NCBI GenBank assembly: GCA_044370415.1
Contig: JBILVO010000006.1
Span: forward strand, 1-63,733
Reading direction: 5' to 3'
Length of the DNA stretch: 63,733 bases
Origin: CAMCQY01 sp044370415
GTDB lineage: Bacteria > Planctomycetota > Planctomycetia > Pirellulales > UBA1268
The notes under the pieces were generated by a model. It did not search any database. It saw nothing but the letters and a program-made list of their open reading frames with translations, and was not told the DNA's origin. Positions 6,878 to 14,727 of the stretch are shown piece by piece. Position 1 is the first letter of the stretch. Each line of letters opens with the position of its first letter. The position numbers and the translations under genes are program-made.

Positions 6878-9124
6878 ATGGTCGGCTCCTTCGAGATTTT
6901 TCGGAAGTACCAGCGTTCGCTCCTGGCGATCGTGGCGATCCTGGCGATGCTCGCATTTTTCGTGCTGCCGCCGTTTCTCCAGATGGGCAGCCAGGGGGGC
7001 GGACAGGATCCGGTCGCGGTCAGCTGGAAGGGGGGAGAGTTCAGCGAGGGCGGCCTGGAGCGGGCCGTGGCGACCCGTAGGGTCGTGAACCTGTTCCTCG
7101 CGGAGGCGGCTGCCCTCGGAGGCCGCCGGCCGGCCCGGCAATTCCTGCCCGAGCAGGAGGAGCAGGTCGTCCAAACGATGCTGCTGGCGCAGGATGCCCG
7201 GGACAACGGCGTCGTCGTCAGCGACCGCGCCGTGAACGACTTCCTCGCCCAGTGGACTGGGAACCTCGTCCGACCGGAACAGCTCGATGACCTGCTTTCC
7301 CGGCTGCGGGTCGGCCCGCTTGCCGTGTCCCAGCAGGACGTGTTCGACGTCCTCCGGACGGAACTGGCGGCCCAAACGATCCTGATGCTGCACCAGCCCG
7401 CCTTCGGCGGCACGCCGCCGGGCTGGCGGTGGGAGCAGTACCGCCGCCTCGACCAGCAGGCCAAGGTCGAACTCGTGCCCGTGGTCGTGGAGACCTTCGC
7501 CGATCAGGTGCCCCCGCCCACCGAGGCGGCCCTGCGCAGCCTGTACGAGAAGCACAAGAACGCGCTCCCCGAGGCCCGCAGCTCGACCCCCGGTTTCCGC
7601 GAGCCGCACCGGGTGCAGTACGCATATCTCGTCGCCAAGAGAGGCGTCTTCGACGAGGAGGCCGCCAAGGATGTCACCGACGAGCAGATCGCGGAATACT
7701 ACGAGAAGAACAAGGTCTCGATGTTCCGTGCCCAGCCTGCCACGGAGAAGGCCGCTGGAGACGCCTCTGCGACCACGGACAAGGCTGAGCCTGCCACGGA
7801 CAAGCCTGCCACGGACAAGCCTGCTGCCGACAAGCCTGCTGCCGACAAGCCTGCTGCCGACAAGCCTGCTGCCGACAAGCCTGCTGCCGACAAGCCTGCT
7901 GCCGACAAGCCTGCTGCCGACAAGCCTGCTGCCGACAAGCCTGCTGCCGGCTCCGACGCCGGTGCGTCCAGCACCGGCCCTCGGGCGACCCTCGCGGCTT
8001 TCAAGCAGCCGGCCGGCGACAAGCCCGCCCCGGAAAAGCCCGCGGCCGACAAGCCCGCGGATGGAAAAGCCGCCGAGCAGCCGAAGGCCGCAGAAGTGGC
8101 CGAGAAGGCCACTCCGGCGGCCGAGGATCCGTCCCAGTTCGAGCCCCTGGAAAAGGTGAAGGACGAGATTCGCCGGCGGCTGGCGCAGCAGCGGGCCGAT
8201 ACGCGGATCGATGCCATCTTCACGAAGGTGGCCGGCGATCTGGGCAGCTACGCCGAGGACTTCGCCCTGTGGCAGGCGCGGCGGCCCAGCGGTGTCGAGC
8301 CGCCTCGGCCTCCCGATCTCGAGAAGATCGCCGAGAAGCAGGGGCTGGGCTGGAGCCGCTCCGAACTGGTCTCGGCCGACGCGGCCGTGGCAGCGGGTGG
8401 CATCGGCAGTAGCTTCGAGCGGTTTTCCGACCCGACCAATCCCTTCGGGTTCCGTGCCTGGCTCGATCAGATGTACGGCTCCAACACGATGACGCTCCGC
8501 CCGATCACGTCCCGTGACGTTGAGGGCAACCGCTACCTCTCCTGGAAGACCGAGGACCAGCCCGAGTTCACGCCGTCGTTCGCCACCGCTCGGGCCGACG
8601 TGGAACGCGCCTGGCGGATCCTCGAGGCCCGGGGGCTGGCCAAGCGGCGGGCCGAAGAGATCACCCGCCAGGCCGCGGCCAAGGGGCAGCCGCTGGCGTC
8701 CACCGTGCAGGAGCTCTCCAAGGACGATGCCCGTGGCGGCGGCCTGCAGGCGACCGAGGTCGGGCCGTTCTCCTGGTTCGCTCAGGACGCCGTCGCAGCC
8801 GGCGGGCCTCCGCGAATGTCCGAACCCGAGGGGGTGTCGATGGCCGGCGAGGAGTTCATGCGTGCGGTGTTCTCGCTCGAGCCGGGCGGCACCGCCGTCG
8901 CCTTCAACGAGCCGCAGACCGTCTGCTACGCAATCCGCCTGGTGGCGCAGGATCCGGCCCCGGAGCAGCTGCGGGAGCAGTTCGTGACGGCCCGCGGCGA
9001 CCGGCAGCGGACGGCGATGCTCGAGCAGGGGGAGATGTCACGATCGTTCCAGGCGACGATCGAGGAGATGGAGAAGCGACGCGGCCTCGAGTGGAAGCGG
9101 CAGCCCCGCGGCTTCGACCGCTAG
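6878..9124 (+). CDS. membrane-anchored PpiD/SurA-like protein with a DKPAA repeat
   Basis: The 748-residue protein starts with a cytoplasmic stub and one membrane helix (about residues 12-35). A large extracytoplasmic part resembles the SurA N-terminal chaperone region, with helical segments such as VQTMLLAQDARDNGVVVSD. Near residues 308-357 it contains tandem DKPAA units, followed by an Ala/Pro/Lys-rich stretch. The C-terminal part ends in a parvulin-like pattern (GPFSWF...FSLEPGGTAVAF...YAIRL). However, I cannot place a full set of prolyl-isomerase catalytic residues, so a chaperone role is likelier than catalysis. The ATG at 6878 sits right before the membrane helix. An intrinsic terminator follows the stop. 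Confidence 0.75.
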   Translation: MVGSFEIFRKYQRSLLAIVAILAMLAFFVLPPFLQMGSQGGGQDPVAVSWKGGEFSEGGLERAVATRRVVNLFLAEAAALGGRRPARQFLPEQEEQVVQTMLLAQDARDNGVVVSDRAVNDFLAQWTGNLVRPEQLDDLLSRLRVGPLAVSQQDVFDVLRTELAAQTILMLHQPAFGGTPPGWRWEQYRRLDQQAKVELVPVVVETFADQVPPPTEAALRSLYEKHKNALPEARSSTPGFREPHRVQYAYLVAKRGVFDEEAAKDVTDEQIAEYYEKNKVSMFRAQPATEKAAGDASATTDKAEPATDKPATDKPAADKPAADKPAADKPAADKPAADKPAADKPAADKPAADKPAAGSDAGASSTGPRATLAAFKQPAGDKPAPEKPAADKPADGKAAEQPKAAEVAEKATPAAEDPSQFEPLEKVKDEIRRRLAQQRADTRIDAIFTKVAGDLGSYAEDFALWQARRPSGVEPPRPPDLEKIAEKQGLGWSRSELVSADAAVAAGGIGSSFERFSDPTNPFGFRAWLDQMYGSNTMTLRPITSRDVEGNRYLSWKTEDQPEFTPSFATARADVERAWRILEARGLAKRRAEEITRQAAAKGQPLASTVQELSKDDARGGGLQATEVGPFSWFAQDAVAAGGPPRMSEPEGVSMAGEEFMRAVFSLEPGGTAVAFNEPQTVCYAIRLVAQDPAPEQLREQFVTARGDRQRTAMLEQGEMSRSFQATIEEMEKRRGLEWKRQPRGFDR
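7799..7948 (+). repeat. perfect 15-bp coding minisatellite (DKPAA)
   Basis: Nine consecutive copies of GACAAGCCTGCTGCC run from 7814 to 7948 with no base difference between them. A tenth, slightly different unit (DKPAT) precedes them at 7799-7813. Because the unit is a multiple of three, copy-number change keeps the frame. The codon choice (CCT, GCT) differs from the GCC/CCC preferred nearby, including the related KPAADKPA stretch downstream, which suggests recent expansion. Confidence 0.95.
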
Positions 9125-9128
9125 CCGG

Positions 9129-9158
9129 CCGTGGAAAAAGCCGTCCACGGATTTTTTT
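9129..9158 (+). terminator. intrinsic terminator after the PpiD/SurA-like gene
   Basis: CCGTGGA (9129-9135), an eight-base loop and TCCACGG (9144-9150) form a perfect seven-pair stem, followed by A and seven T. It starts four bases after the stop codon. The flanking sequence resembles the hairpin at 11906-11939. Confidence 0.85.
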
Positions 9159-9209
9159 CACGAGAGCGAGCGGAGGCCAGGATGGCAGAAGCAAGCGTCC
9201 GCATCAGGC

Positions 9210-11090
9210 TCAGCGCGGCTTGAGCATAATCGCCGCCAAGGGGGGCAGCGTGAGCGTCAGCGAGTGCTCGCGGCCGTGGTGCGGCTGTGACGTCGTCTGG
9301 ATGACGCCGCCGTTGCCGACGTTGCCGCCGCCGTACCAGGCCGAGTCGCTGTTGAATATCTCCTCGTACTGGCCGGCGAAGGGAACGCCCAGCCGGTAGC
9401 CCTGCCGGACGACGGGCGTGAAGTTGCAGCAGACGATCACGCACTGCCGCGGATCGCTCCCCCGCCGCAGGAACGCCAGCACGCTGTCCTGCCAGTTGTG
9501 GCAGTCGATCCACTCGAAGCCGTGCCCGTCGAAGTCGAGCTCATGGAGCGCCGGCTCGCGGCGGACGAGGGCGTTGAGGTCGACGACCGCCCGGGACAGG
9601 CCGCGGTGGCTGTCCCACTGGAGCAGGTGCCACTGCAGGCTCTCGTCGAAGTTCCATTCGTGCCACTGCCCGAACTCGCCCCCCATGAAGAGCAGCTTCT
9701 TGCCGGGATGGGCCCACATGTAGGCGTAGAGCAGCCGCAGGTTGGCGAACTTCTGCCACAGGTCGCCCGGCATCTGGTCGAGCAGCGACCCCTTGCCGTG
9801 CACGACCTCATCGTGCGAGAGCGGCAGGACGAAGTTCTCGTGGAACGCATAGATCAGGCTGAAGGTCAGCTCGTCGTGGTGGTACTTCCGGTGGATCGGA
9901 TCGTGCCGCATGTAGCGGAGCGTGTCGTTCATCCAGCCCATGTTCCACTTCAGGCTGAAACCGAGCCCACCCACGTAGGTCGGCCGCGACACCCCCGGCC
10001 AGGCGGTCGACTCCTCGGCGATCGTCAGCACGCCCGGATGGTGCGCGTGCACCTGGACGTTGAAGCTCTTCAGGAAGTCGATCGCCTCGAGGTTCTCGCG
10101 GCCGCCGTGGACGTTGGGCAGCCACTCACCCTCCTTGCGGCTGTAGTCGAGGTAGAGCATCGACGCCACCGCGTCCACCCGCAGGCCGTCGATGTGGTAG
10201 CGGTCGAGCCAGAACAGCGCGCTCGACACGAGATAGTTGGCCACCTCGTTCCGCCCGTAATTGAAGATCAGCGTGCCCCAGTCGGGGTGCTCGCCCTTCC
10301 GCGGATCCTCGTGCTCGTAGAGCGCCGTGCCGTCGAACCGCCGCAGCCCATGGCCGTCCCGCGGGAAGTGGGCGGGCACCCAGTCGATGATCACGCCGAT
10401 GCCCGCCCGGTGGAGGCCGTCGATCAGCGACATCAGGTCCTGCGGCGTGCCGAACCGGCTGGTGGCCGCGAACAGCCCGATCGTCTGGTAGCCCCAGCTG
10501 GCGGAGAGCGGGTGCTCCGTGGGCGGCAGAAACTCGACGTGCGTGAAGCCCATCTCGACGCAGTAGGGCACGAGCTCGCGCTCGAGCTCCGCGTAGGACA
10601 GCCACCACCGCGGGTCACCGCCCGGACGCCGCCAGCTCCCCAGGTGCACCTCGTAGACATTCAGCGGCATCCCCAGGCCGTTGCGCTCGGCCCGCCGCGC
10701 CATCCATTCCTGGTCGCGCCACTCGTGCGCGGTGAGGTCGATGACCTTGGAGGCGGTCCGCGGCGGCACTTCGGCGCCGAAGCCATACGGATCGGCGCGG
10801 TCGCTGGGGCCTGTGGCGGCATGGACCCGGTACTTGTAGAGCGTGCCGGCCGCGAGCCCCGGCACGAACAGCTCCCAGATGCCGCAGCCGCCGCGATGGT
10901 GCATCCGGTGGCTGCTGCCGTCCCAGCCGTTGAAATCGCCGACCACGCTCACGGCGGACGCGTTGGGCGCCCAGACGGCGAAGTTGACGCCGGCAGTGCC
11001 CTCGACGGCGTGCAGCTGCGCACCGAGCTTCTCGTAGCTCTTCCAGTGGCGGCCCTCGCCGAGCAGATGCAGGTCGTAGTCGGTCAGCAT
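9210..11090 (-). CDS. glgB: 1,4-alpha-glucan branching enzyme
   Basis: GlgB introduces alpha-1,6 branches into glycogen. From the ATG at 11090 the protein is 626 residues. It has an N-terminal carbohydrate-binding module (about 30-120; FAVWAPNASAVSVVGDFNGW) and a GH13 barrel. The catalytic nucleophile is Asp306 in DGLRVDAVASM, the acid/base Glu359 in TIAEES, and the third acid Asp427 in LSHDEVVHGKGS. The C-terminal all-beta domain follows. A second ATG at 11153 would add 21 Pro/Gly-rich residues; neither start has a clear ribosome binding site. No other glycogen genes are in the window. It converges on the gene ending at 9124. Confidence 0.93.
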   Translation of the reverse strand: MLTDYDLHLLGEGRHWKSYEKLGAQLHAVEGTAGVNFAVWAPNASAVSVVGDFNGWDGSSHRMHHRGGCGIWELFVPGLAAGTLYKYRVHAATGPSDRADPYGFGAEVPPRTASKVIDLTAHEWRDQEWMARRAERNGLGMPLNVYEVHLGSWRRPGGDPRWWLSYAELERELVPYCVEMGFTHVEFLPPTEHPLSASWGYQTIGLFAATSRFGTPQDLMSLIDGLHRAGIGVIIDWVPAHFPRDGHGLRRFDGTALYEHEDPRKGEHPDWGTLIFNYGRNEVANYLVSSALFWLDRYHIDGLRVDAVASMLYLDYSRKEGEWLPNVHGGRENLEAIDFLKSFNVQVHAHHPGVLTIAEESTAWPGVSRPTYVGGLGFSLKWNMGWMNDTLRYMRHDPIHRKYHHDELTFSLIYAFHENFVLPLSHDEVVHGKGSLLDQMPGDLWQKFANLRLLYAYMWAHPGKKLLFMGGEFGQWHEWNFDESLQWHLLQWDSHRGLSRAVVDLNALVRREPALHELDFDGHGFEWIDCHNWQDSVLAFLRRGSDPRQCVIVCCNFTPVVRQGYRLGVPFAGQYEEIFNSDSAWYGGGNVGNGGVIQTTSQPHHGREHSLTLTLPPLAAIMLKPR

Positions 11091-11252
11091 GGCCGGGGCG
11101 GGCGGGGGAAGTGGGCGGGGGAAGGTGGGCGGGCCGTCGCCGGGTGCGCCCATGGTATGTTCCCGGGGGTGGGGCGGCTACGGGAGCCGCGGTTCGCGGC
11201 GACCTGCCGTGACGCGGGCGTTCCGCCCGCCACGAGCCCGGCAGGCGAGACG

Positions 11253-11900
11253 ATGACGTTCGAACGATTCACGCCGGTGGAACGACGGCTCGAGATCGCC
11301 GGGGCCGCGCTCTCGATGTGGTGCCCGCCCGACATGGAGGCACTCATCGACCTCGCTGCCTTCGAGGCGGACGAGCGGATCCCCTACTGGGCCAACGTCT
11401 GGGAATCGGCGATCGTGCTGGCGGAGGAGATCGCCGCGATCGATGGCACGGGGCTGACGCTCCTGGAACTCGGCTGTGGCCTGGGGCTGCCGTCTCTGGT
11501 GGCCGCCCGCGCCGGCTTCGACGTGACCGCCACCGACTACGAATCGGCCGCCCTGGAGGGCGTGCGGTTCAACGCCGCCCGCAACGCGCTGCCCGCGGTC
11601 ACGACCCGCGAGCTCGACTGGCGTCACCCGCCCGCCGACCTCGGCCACTACGACAGGGTCGTGGCCGCCGACGTGCTCTACGAGTCGCACCATCCGGCGG
11701 CGCTGGCGGCGGTGATCGCGGCGACGCTCGCCCCCGGCGGGCAGGCGCTCGTGGCCGACCCGTGCCGGCAGAAGGCGGCGGGGTTCGAGCCGGCCGCCCG
11801 GGCCGCGGGCCTCGGCGTGGTCAAGAGGCGGGCCCGTCGGCCGCACGGCGCGACCGACGGGCCCTCCGTCGAGGTCTACTGCGTCACGTTTCCCCGCTAG
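11253..11900 (+). CDS. class I SAM-dependent methyltransferase
   Basis: The 215-residue protein has the seven-strand methyltransferase fold: motif I LLELGCGLGLPSLVAA at about residues 70-85, an acidic post-I strand (VTATDYE) and motif IV YDRVVAADVLYE. The N-terminal WANVWESAIVLAEEI and the DVLYE motif resemble the METTL21/nicotinamide N-methyltransferase-like group, which often methylates protein side chains. The substrate cannot be told from sequence. It is divergent from glgB across 162 bases and ends in a strong hairpin shared with the converging gene. Confidence 0.82.
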   Translation: MTFERFTPVERRLEIAGAALSMWCPPDMEALIDLAAFEADERIPYWANVWESAIVLAEEIAAIDGTGLTLLELGCGLGLPSLVAARAGFDVTATDYESAALEGVRFNAARNALPAVTTRELDWRHPPADLGHYDRVVAADVLYESHHPAALAAVIAATLAPGGQALVADPCRQKAAGFEPAARAAGLGVVKRRARRPHGATDGPSVEVYCVTFPR

Positions 11901-11905
11901 CTGGC

Positions 11906-11939
11906 CGTGGGAAAAAGCCTTGCATGGCCTTTTCCCACG
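11906..11939. terminator. long A/T-flanked hairpin, likely bidirectional terminator
   Basis: Arms 11906-11919 and 11926-11939 pair over 14 positions with one mismatch around a six-base loop. The stem runs through A and T tracts, so the RNA ends in U-rich sequence on either strand. It lies between the convergent methyltransferase and hydrolase genes. It shares the core GGCCGTGG(G)AAAAAGCC and a CACGA end with the terminator at 9129-9158. Confidence 0.72.
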
Positions 11940-12029
11940 ATGGCGAGCCGCGAACAAGCCGAGGTTTTCGGCGCTCGCGGCCGCCGCCTCCGGCGACGGA
12001 TGACTGTGTCCACGGACGACTCGTGTAGC

Positions 12030-12776
12030 TCAGGCGACGAGCTTCATCTCCGGCACCTCGCCGGTGATGCCGATCACGAACTCCTCGAAGATCTTCACGT
12101 CGAGGGCCGAGGCGGTCTCGGCCTCGGGATGGAACTGCGTGCCGATGGCGACCCAGCCCTCGACCGTGCTTTCGATCGCCTCGATCACGCCGTCCGGAGC
12201 CCGCGCTGTCACCTTGAAGCTGCCGGCCACGTCGTCGACGGCCATGTGGTGCATGCTGTTGACCCGGATCTCGCCGTCGCCGTAGACCCGCTCCATCACC
12301 GATCCCGGCTCCACGAGGAGCGCGTGGCGGTGCCCCTGGTCGATCGGGTCCTTGTGCGGGATCGCCTTCGGCAGATCCTCGGGGATGTGCAGGAAGAGCG
12401 TGCCCCCTTCGGTGATGTTGAGCAGCTGCATGCCGCTGCCGACCGCCAGCACCGGCATGTGCCGGGCGCAGATGTGCTTGGCGAGCAGGCGGTCGAAGTC
12501 CTCGCGGCGGGCGTCCATCGGCCGCACCGCGGGATGCGGCATGTAACCGTCGCGTCGCGGATCGAGGTCCGCCCCTCCCACGAGCACCACGCCGTCGAGC
12601 ATGTCGAGCAGGCGGACGACATCATCCTCTTCGGCCAACGGCGGCAGGATCACGGGAATGCCACCCGCGGCGGTGATGCCGTCGTAGTAGCCGGCCGCCA
12701 CGAACGAGAGGGCGGCGTGCTCCTTGCGGGTGCCACGGTAGTCGGTGTTGATGCCGATGAGAGGTTTGACAGCCAT
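12030..12776 (-). CDS. peptidase C26-like glutamine amidotransferase without nucleophile
   Basis: The 248-residue protein has the fold of gamma-glutamyl-GABA hydrolase (PuuD/peptidase C26). Visible motifs are PLIGINTDYR, GGIPVILPP, DGVVLVGGADLDP and the His-Glu end TQFHPEAE. The nucleophile elbow, normally ICRGMQ or VCYGMQ, reads AVGSGMQLLN, so the catalytic cysteine is replaced by glycine. Hydrolysis by the usual mechanism is therefore unlikely. It could be a binding protein, a regulator or an enzyme with altered chemistry. The ATG at 12776 is preceded by AGGGGA. The 566-base gap upstream holds hairpins but no recognisable gene. Confidence 0.8.
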   Translation of the reverse strand: MAVKPLIGINTDYRGTRKEHAALSFVAAGYYDGITAAGGIPVILPPLAEEDDVVRLLDMLDGVVLVGGADLDPRRDGYMPHPAVRPMDARREDFDRLLAKHICARHMPVLAVGSGMQLLNITEGGTLFLHIPEDLPKAIPHKDPIDQGHRHALLVEPGSVMERVYGDGEIRVNSMHHMAVDDVAGSFKVTARAPDGVIEAIESTVEGWVAIGTQFHPEAETASALDVKIFEEFVIGITGEVPEMKLVA

Positions 12777-12926
12777 GAGGGTCCCCTGGAAAAGCGACTG
12801 GCCGGCGTCATGCCGACCGACCCGGCGACGTGGTGGTCTGGGAGACCCCCGCCTGCCCGCGCCTGGCATCCTCCCTGCGGGCGGTCCCGTTGCCCGACAG
12901 CCGCTGCGCCGGACCACGCCTCGCGT

Positions 12927-12952
12927 CCCCGTGAGCCCTCGCGGGCACGGGG
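12927..12952. other. two-part GC hairpin
   Basis: CCCCGTG (12927-12933) pairs with CACGGGG (12946-12952). Inside it CCC pairs with GGG around a TCGC loop, leaving a two-base bulge. There is no T tract on either side, so it is not a standard terminator. Confidence 0.6.
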
Positions 12953-13244
12953 AGGAGGAGCGCCGTCCTTGACGCTGCAACCCTCGAACAACCGGGACCT
13001 CACGTCGGGCGGATGCCATCCGGGCAGCCGGGCCGGCTCCCCACCGGGGTGCCGGGCCAAATCCGTCGTACGGGCCACGATCCGATCGATCCGTTCCGAA
13101 ACGGTTCCTTCCGTTTCCATCGCGACCGGCGGTCCACCGGAGCGGCCCGCAGCCGCGACAGGGGCTGAACGTAACGGGCGGTCGTCGCAAGGCAAGGATT
13201 TTTTCGATTTTGTGGCCGGGCCCGCGGGCGACCACAACATCCGG

Positions 13245-13267
13245 TGCTAGCACGGCGAGTGCTAGCA
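13245..13267. promoter_or_regulatory. perfect 9-bp inverted repeat, CIRCE-like
   Basis: TGCTAGCAC and GTGCTAGCA are separated by five bases. The right half, read as GAGTGCTAG, matches the CIRCE half-site GAGTGCTAA at eight of nine bases, but the spacer is shorter than the nine bases of a true CIRCE. It lies about 75 bases past the miaA stop. It may be an operator or an RNA hairpin. Confidence 0.45.
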
Positions 13268-13342
13268 ATCCGCGGACACAGTCCGCCCCGACCTTTGTCC
13301 ACGCCAGACGCTGGCTGCGCGACCGCCGCGGCGGGCCGACGT

Positions 13343-14212
13343 TCAGGCGGTGATCCACACGGCCGAGCGGAAACTGCGGAGCCAGGTGAGCTGCCGCTTG
13401 GCGAGCTGGCGGGTCCGGCGCTGGGTGAGCCGGACGGCCTCGGGCTCGTTGATCCTGCCCGCCACCACGTCGAGCGCCTCGGCATAGCCTGCCGCCTGCC
13501 GCGCCGTGGGGCCGATGCCGCCGGGGGCTGCATCGGCCGCCCGGGCCTCGGCCACGAGCCCTGCCGCGAACATCTCTTCGACCCGCCGATCGATCCGCTC
13601 GTAGAGCAGCCGGCGCGGGAGGTCGACGATCATCATCCGCTCGGCGAACGTCGGCTGGACGGACGGAGGCTCCCGCCAGGAGCCCGGCGCGGGCCCGCCG
13701 CCGTGCGTCACGACCTCCAGTGCCCGGATAATCCGCCGGGCGTCGTGCGGATGGATCCGTGCCGCCGCGGCAGCGTCGGCGGCCGCCAATCTGTCGTGCA
13801 AGGGAAGCGTGCCGGAGGCGGCCAGTTCTTCCTCGAGCCGTCGTCGCAGTTCCAGATCAACGCCGGGCAGCGGATCGAGGCCGTCCCGCAGCGCCCGCAG
13901 ATAGAGCGGCGTTCCGCCCACGAACAAGACCCGCGTGCCCCGGCTGCGGCACGCCTCAACGGCGTCGGCCGCGTCGGCCAGCCACCGGGCCACGCTGTAT
14001 GCCTCGCCCGCGTCGACAATGTCGACCAGATGGTGCGTCACCGCCTCGCGCTGGGCCGCGGTCGGCTTGGCCGTGCCGATGTCGAGGCCGCGATAGACCG
14101 CCATCGAATCGACGCTCACGATCTCGGCGCCCAGCCGCCGGGCGAGCGACACGGCCAGGGCCGTTTTCCCCGAGGCGGTCGGGCCCGAAAGGATCCAGCA
14201 GTCGACCCCCAA
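13343..14212 (-). CDS. miaA: tRNA dimethylallyltransferase
   Basis: MiaA adds a dimethylallyl group to N6 of A37 in tRNAs that read codons starting with U. The product shows the P-loop GPTASGKT at residues 9-16 from the chosen start, then SVDSMAVYRGLDIGTAKP, HHLVDIVD, FVGGTPLYLRAL and the C-terminal RTRQLAKRQLTW motif. I chose the TTG at 14212 because MiaA proteins begin about 8-12 residues before the P-loop. The next in-frame ATG (14341) would add 43 unconserved residues and lies against the hisE start. The true start remains uncertain. The 289-residue length is usual. Confidence 0.9.
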   Translation of the reverse strand: MGVDCWILSGPTASGKTALAVSLARRLGAEIVSVDSMAVYRGLDIGTAKPTAAQREAVTHHLVDIVDAGEAYSVARWLADAADAVEACRSRGTRVLFVGGTPLYLRALRDGLDPLPGVDLELRRRLEEELAASGTLPLHDRLAAADAAAAARIHPHDARRIIRALEVVTHGGGPAPGSWREPPSVQPTFAERMMIVDLPRRLLYERIDRRVEEMFAAGLVAEARAADAAPGGIGPTARQAAGYAEALDVVAGRINEPEAVRLTQRRTRQLAKRQLTWLRSFRSAVWITA

Positions 14213-14343
14213 CTGCGGCCGCCGGACCGCCTGGGGCGGGGTTTGAGGGCCGCCTGAGCCTCCATCCGGACATGCTACAGTTGATGACCCGGCAGGATCG
14301 TCTGGCCGGGATTCCTGGTGCTGGTGTCCGAGTGGAGCCATCG

Positions 14344-14727
14344 ATGCGTCGGCTGGGCGAAACCTTCGAAAGCCTGGAGCAGGTGGTGGCTGCGCGGAAG
14401 GCCGATCCCTCCGCACGATCCTACACCAGCCGGCTGCTGGCCGGCGGCGTGCCCGCGATCGGCGCCAAGGTGACCGAAGAGGCGGGCGAACTGGTGGCGG
14501 CCGCGGACCATGAAACCGACGACCGCGTCGTCTCCGAAGCCGCCGACCTCGTCTACCACATGCTCGTCCTGCTCGCCTGCCGCGGCGTCGGGCTCTCGCA
14601 GGTGGAGGACGAGCTCGCCCGCCGGTTCGGCATCTCCGGCCTCGACGAAAAAGCCTCCCGCACCGCCGGGGCCGGCCACCAGGCCCCTCCCCACGCCCCC
14701 CAACGCACCGACGGAGCCACCCCGTGA
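14344..14727 (+). CDS. hisE: phosphoribosyl-ATP pyrophosphatase
   Basis: HisE hydrolyses PR-ATP to PR-AMP, the second step of histidine synthesis. The 127-residue protein has the MazG-like helical pattern: SYTSRLLAGGVPAIGAKVTEEAGELV with the metal-binding acidic residues, then DLVYHMLVLL. About 25 C-terminal residues are Pro/Ala-rich. GGAG lies about eight bases upstream of the ATG at 14344. The stop overlaps the hisG GTG start as GTGA, so the two are coupled, and HisG makes this enzyme's substrate. The starts of hisE and miaA face each other closely. Confidence 0.9.
   Translation: MRRLGETFESLEQVVAARKADPSARSYTSRLLAGGVPAIGAKVTEEAGELVAAADHETDDRVVSEAADLVYHMLVLLACRGVGLSQVEDELARRFGISGLDEKASRTAGAGHQAPPHAPQRTDGATP

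Larger units (their letters stand above)
12777..13342. other. 566-base intergenic stretch with several strong hairpins
   Basis: I see no convincing protein gene here. Open frames on both strands look like shadows of GC-rich sequence. I looked for tRNA, tmRNA, RNase P and SRP RNA hallmarks and saw none. What stands out are the hairpin at 12927-12952, a paired block around 13213-13238 with a GCCCGCGGGC core, and the palindrome at 13245-13267. A small RNA or a long structured leader for the 12776 gene is possible. Confidence 0.5.

Noticed and set aside
3991..7080. Long plus-strand open frame of about 1000 codons opposite topA
   Set aside because: It is a GC-rich antisense shadow. The minus strand encodes a complete topoisomerase I with all catalytic residues, and the plus frame shows no motif.
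9498..11252. Plus-strand extension that would join the methyltransferase to a 585-codon upstream frame
   Set aside because: The upstream part is antisense to glgB. The methyltransferase has a natural ATG at 11253 and normal family length from there.
12980..13010. T-arm-like sequence (GTTCGAG) suggesting a tRNA
   Set aside because: No acceptor stem, D-arm or anticodon arm can be built around it.
11907..13250. Plus-strand open frame through the hydrolase gene and the following gap
   Set aside because: Its first part is antisense to the C26-like gene and the tail has no recognisable domain or start context.
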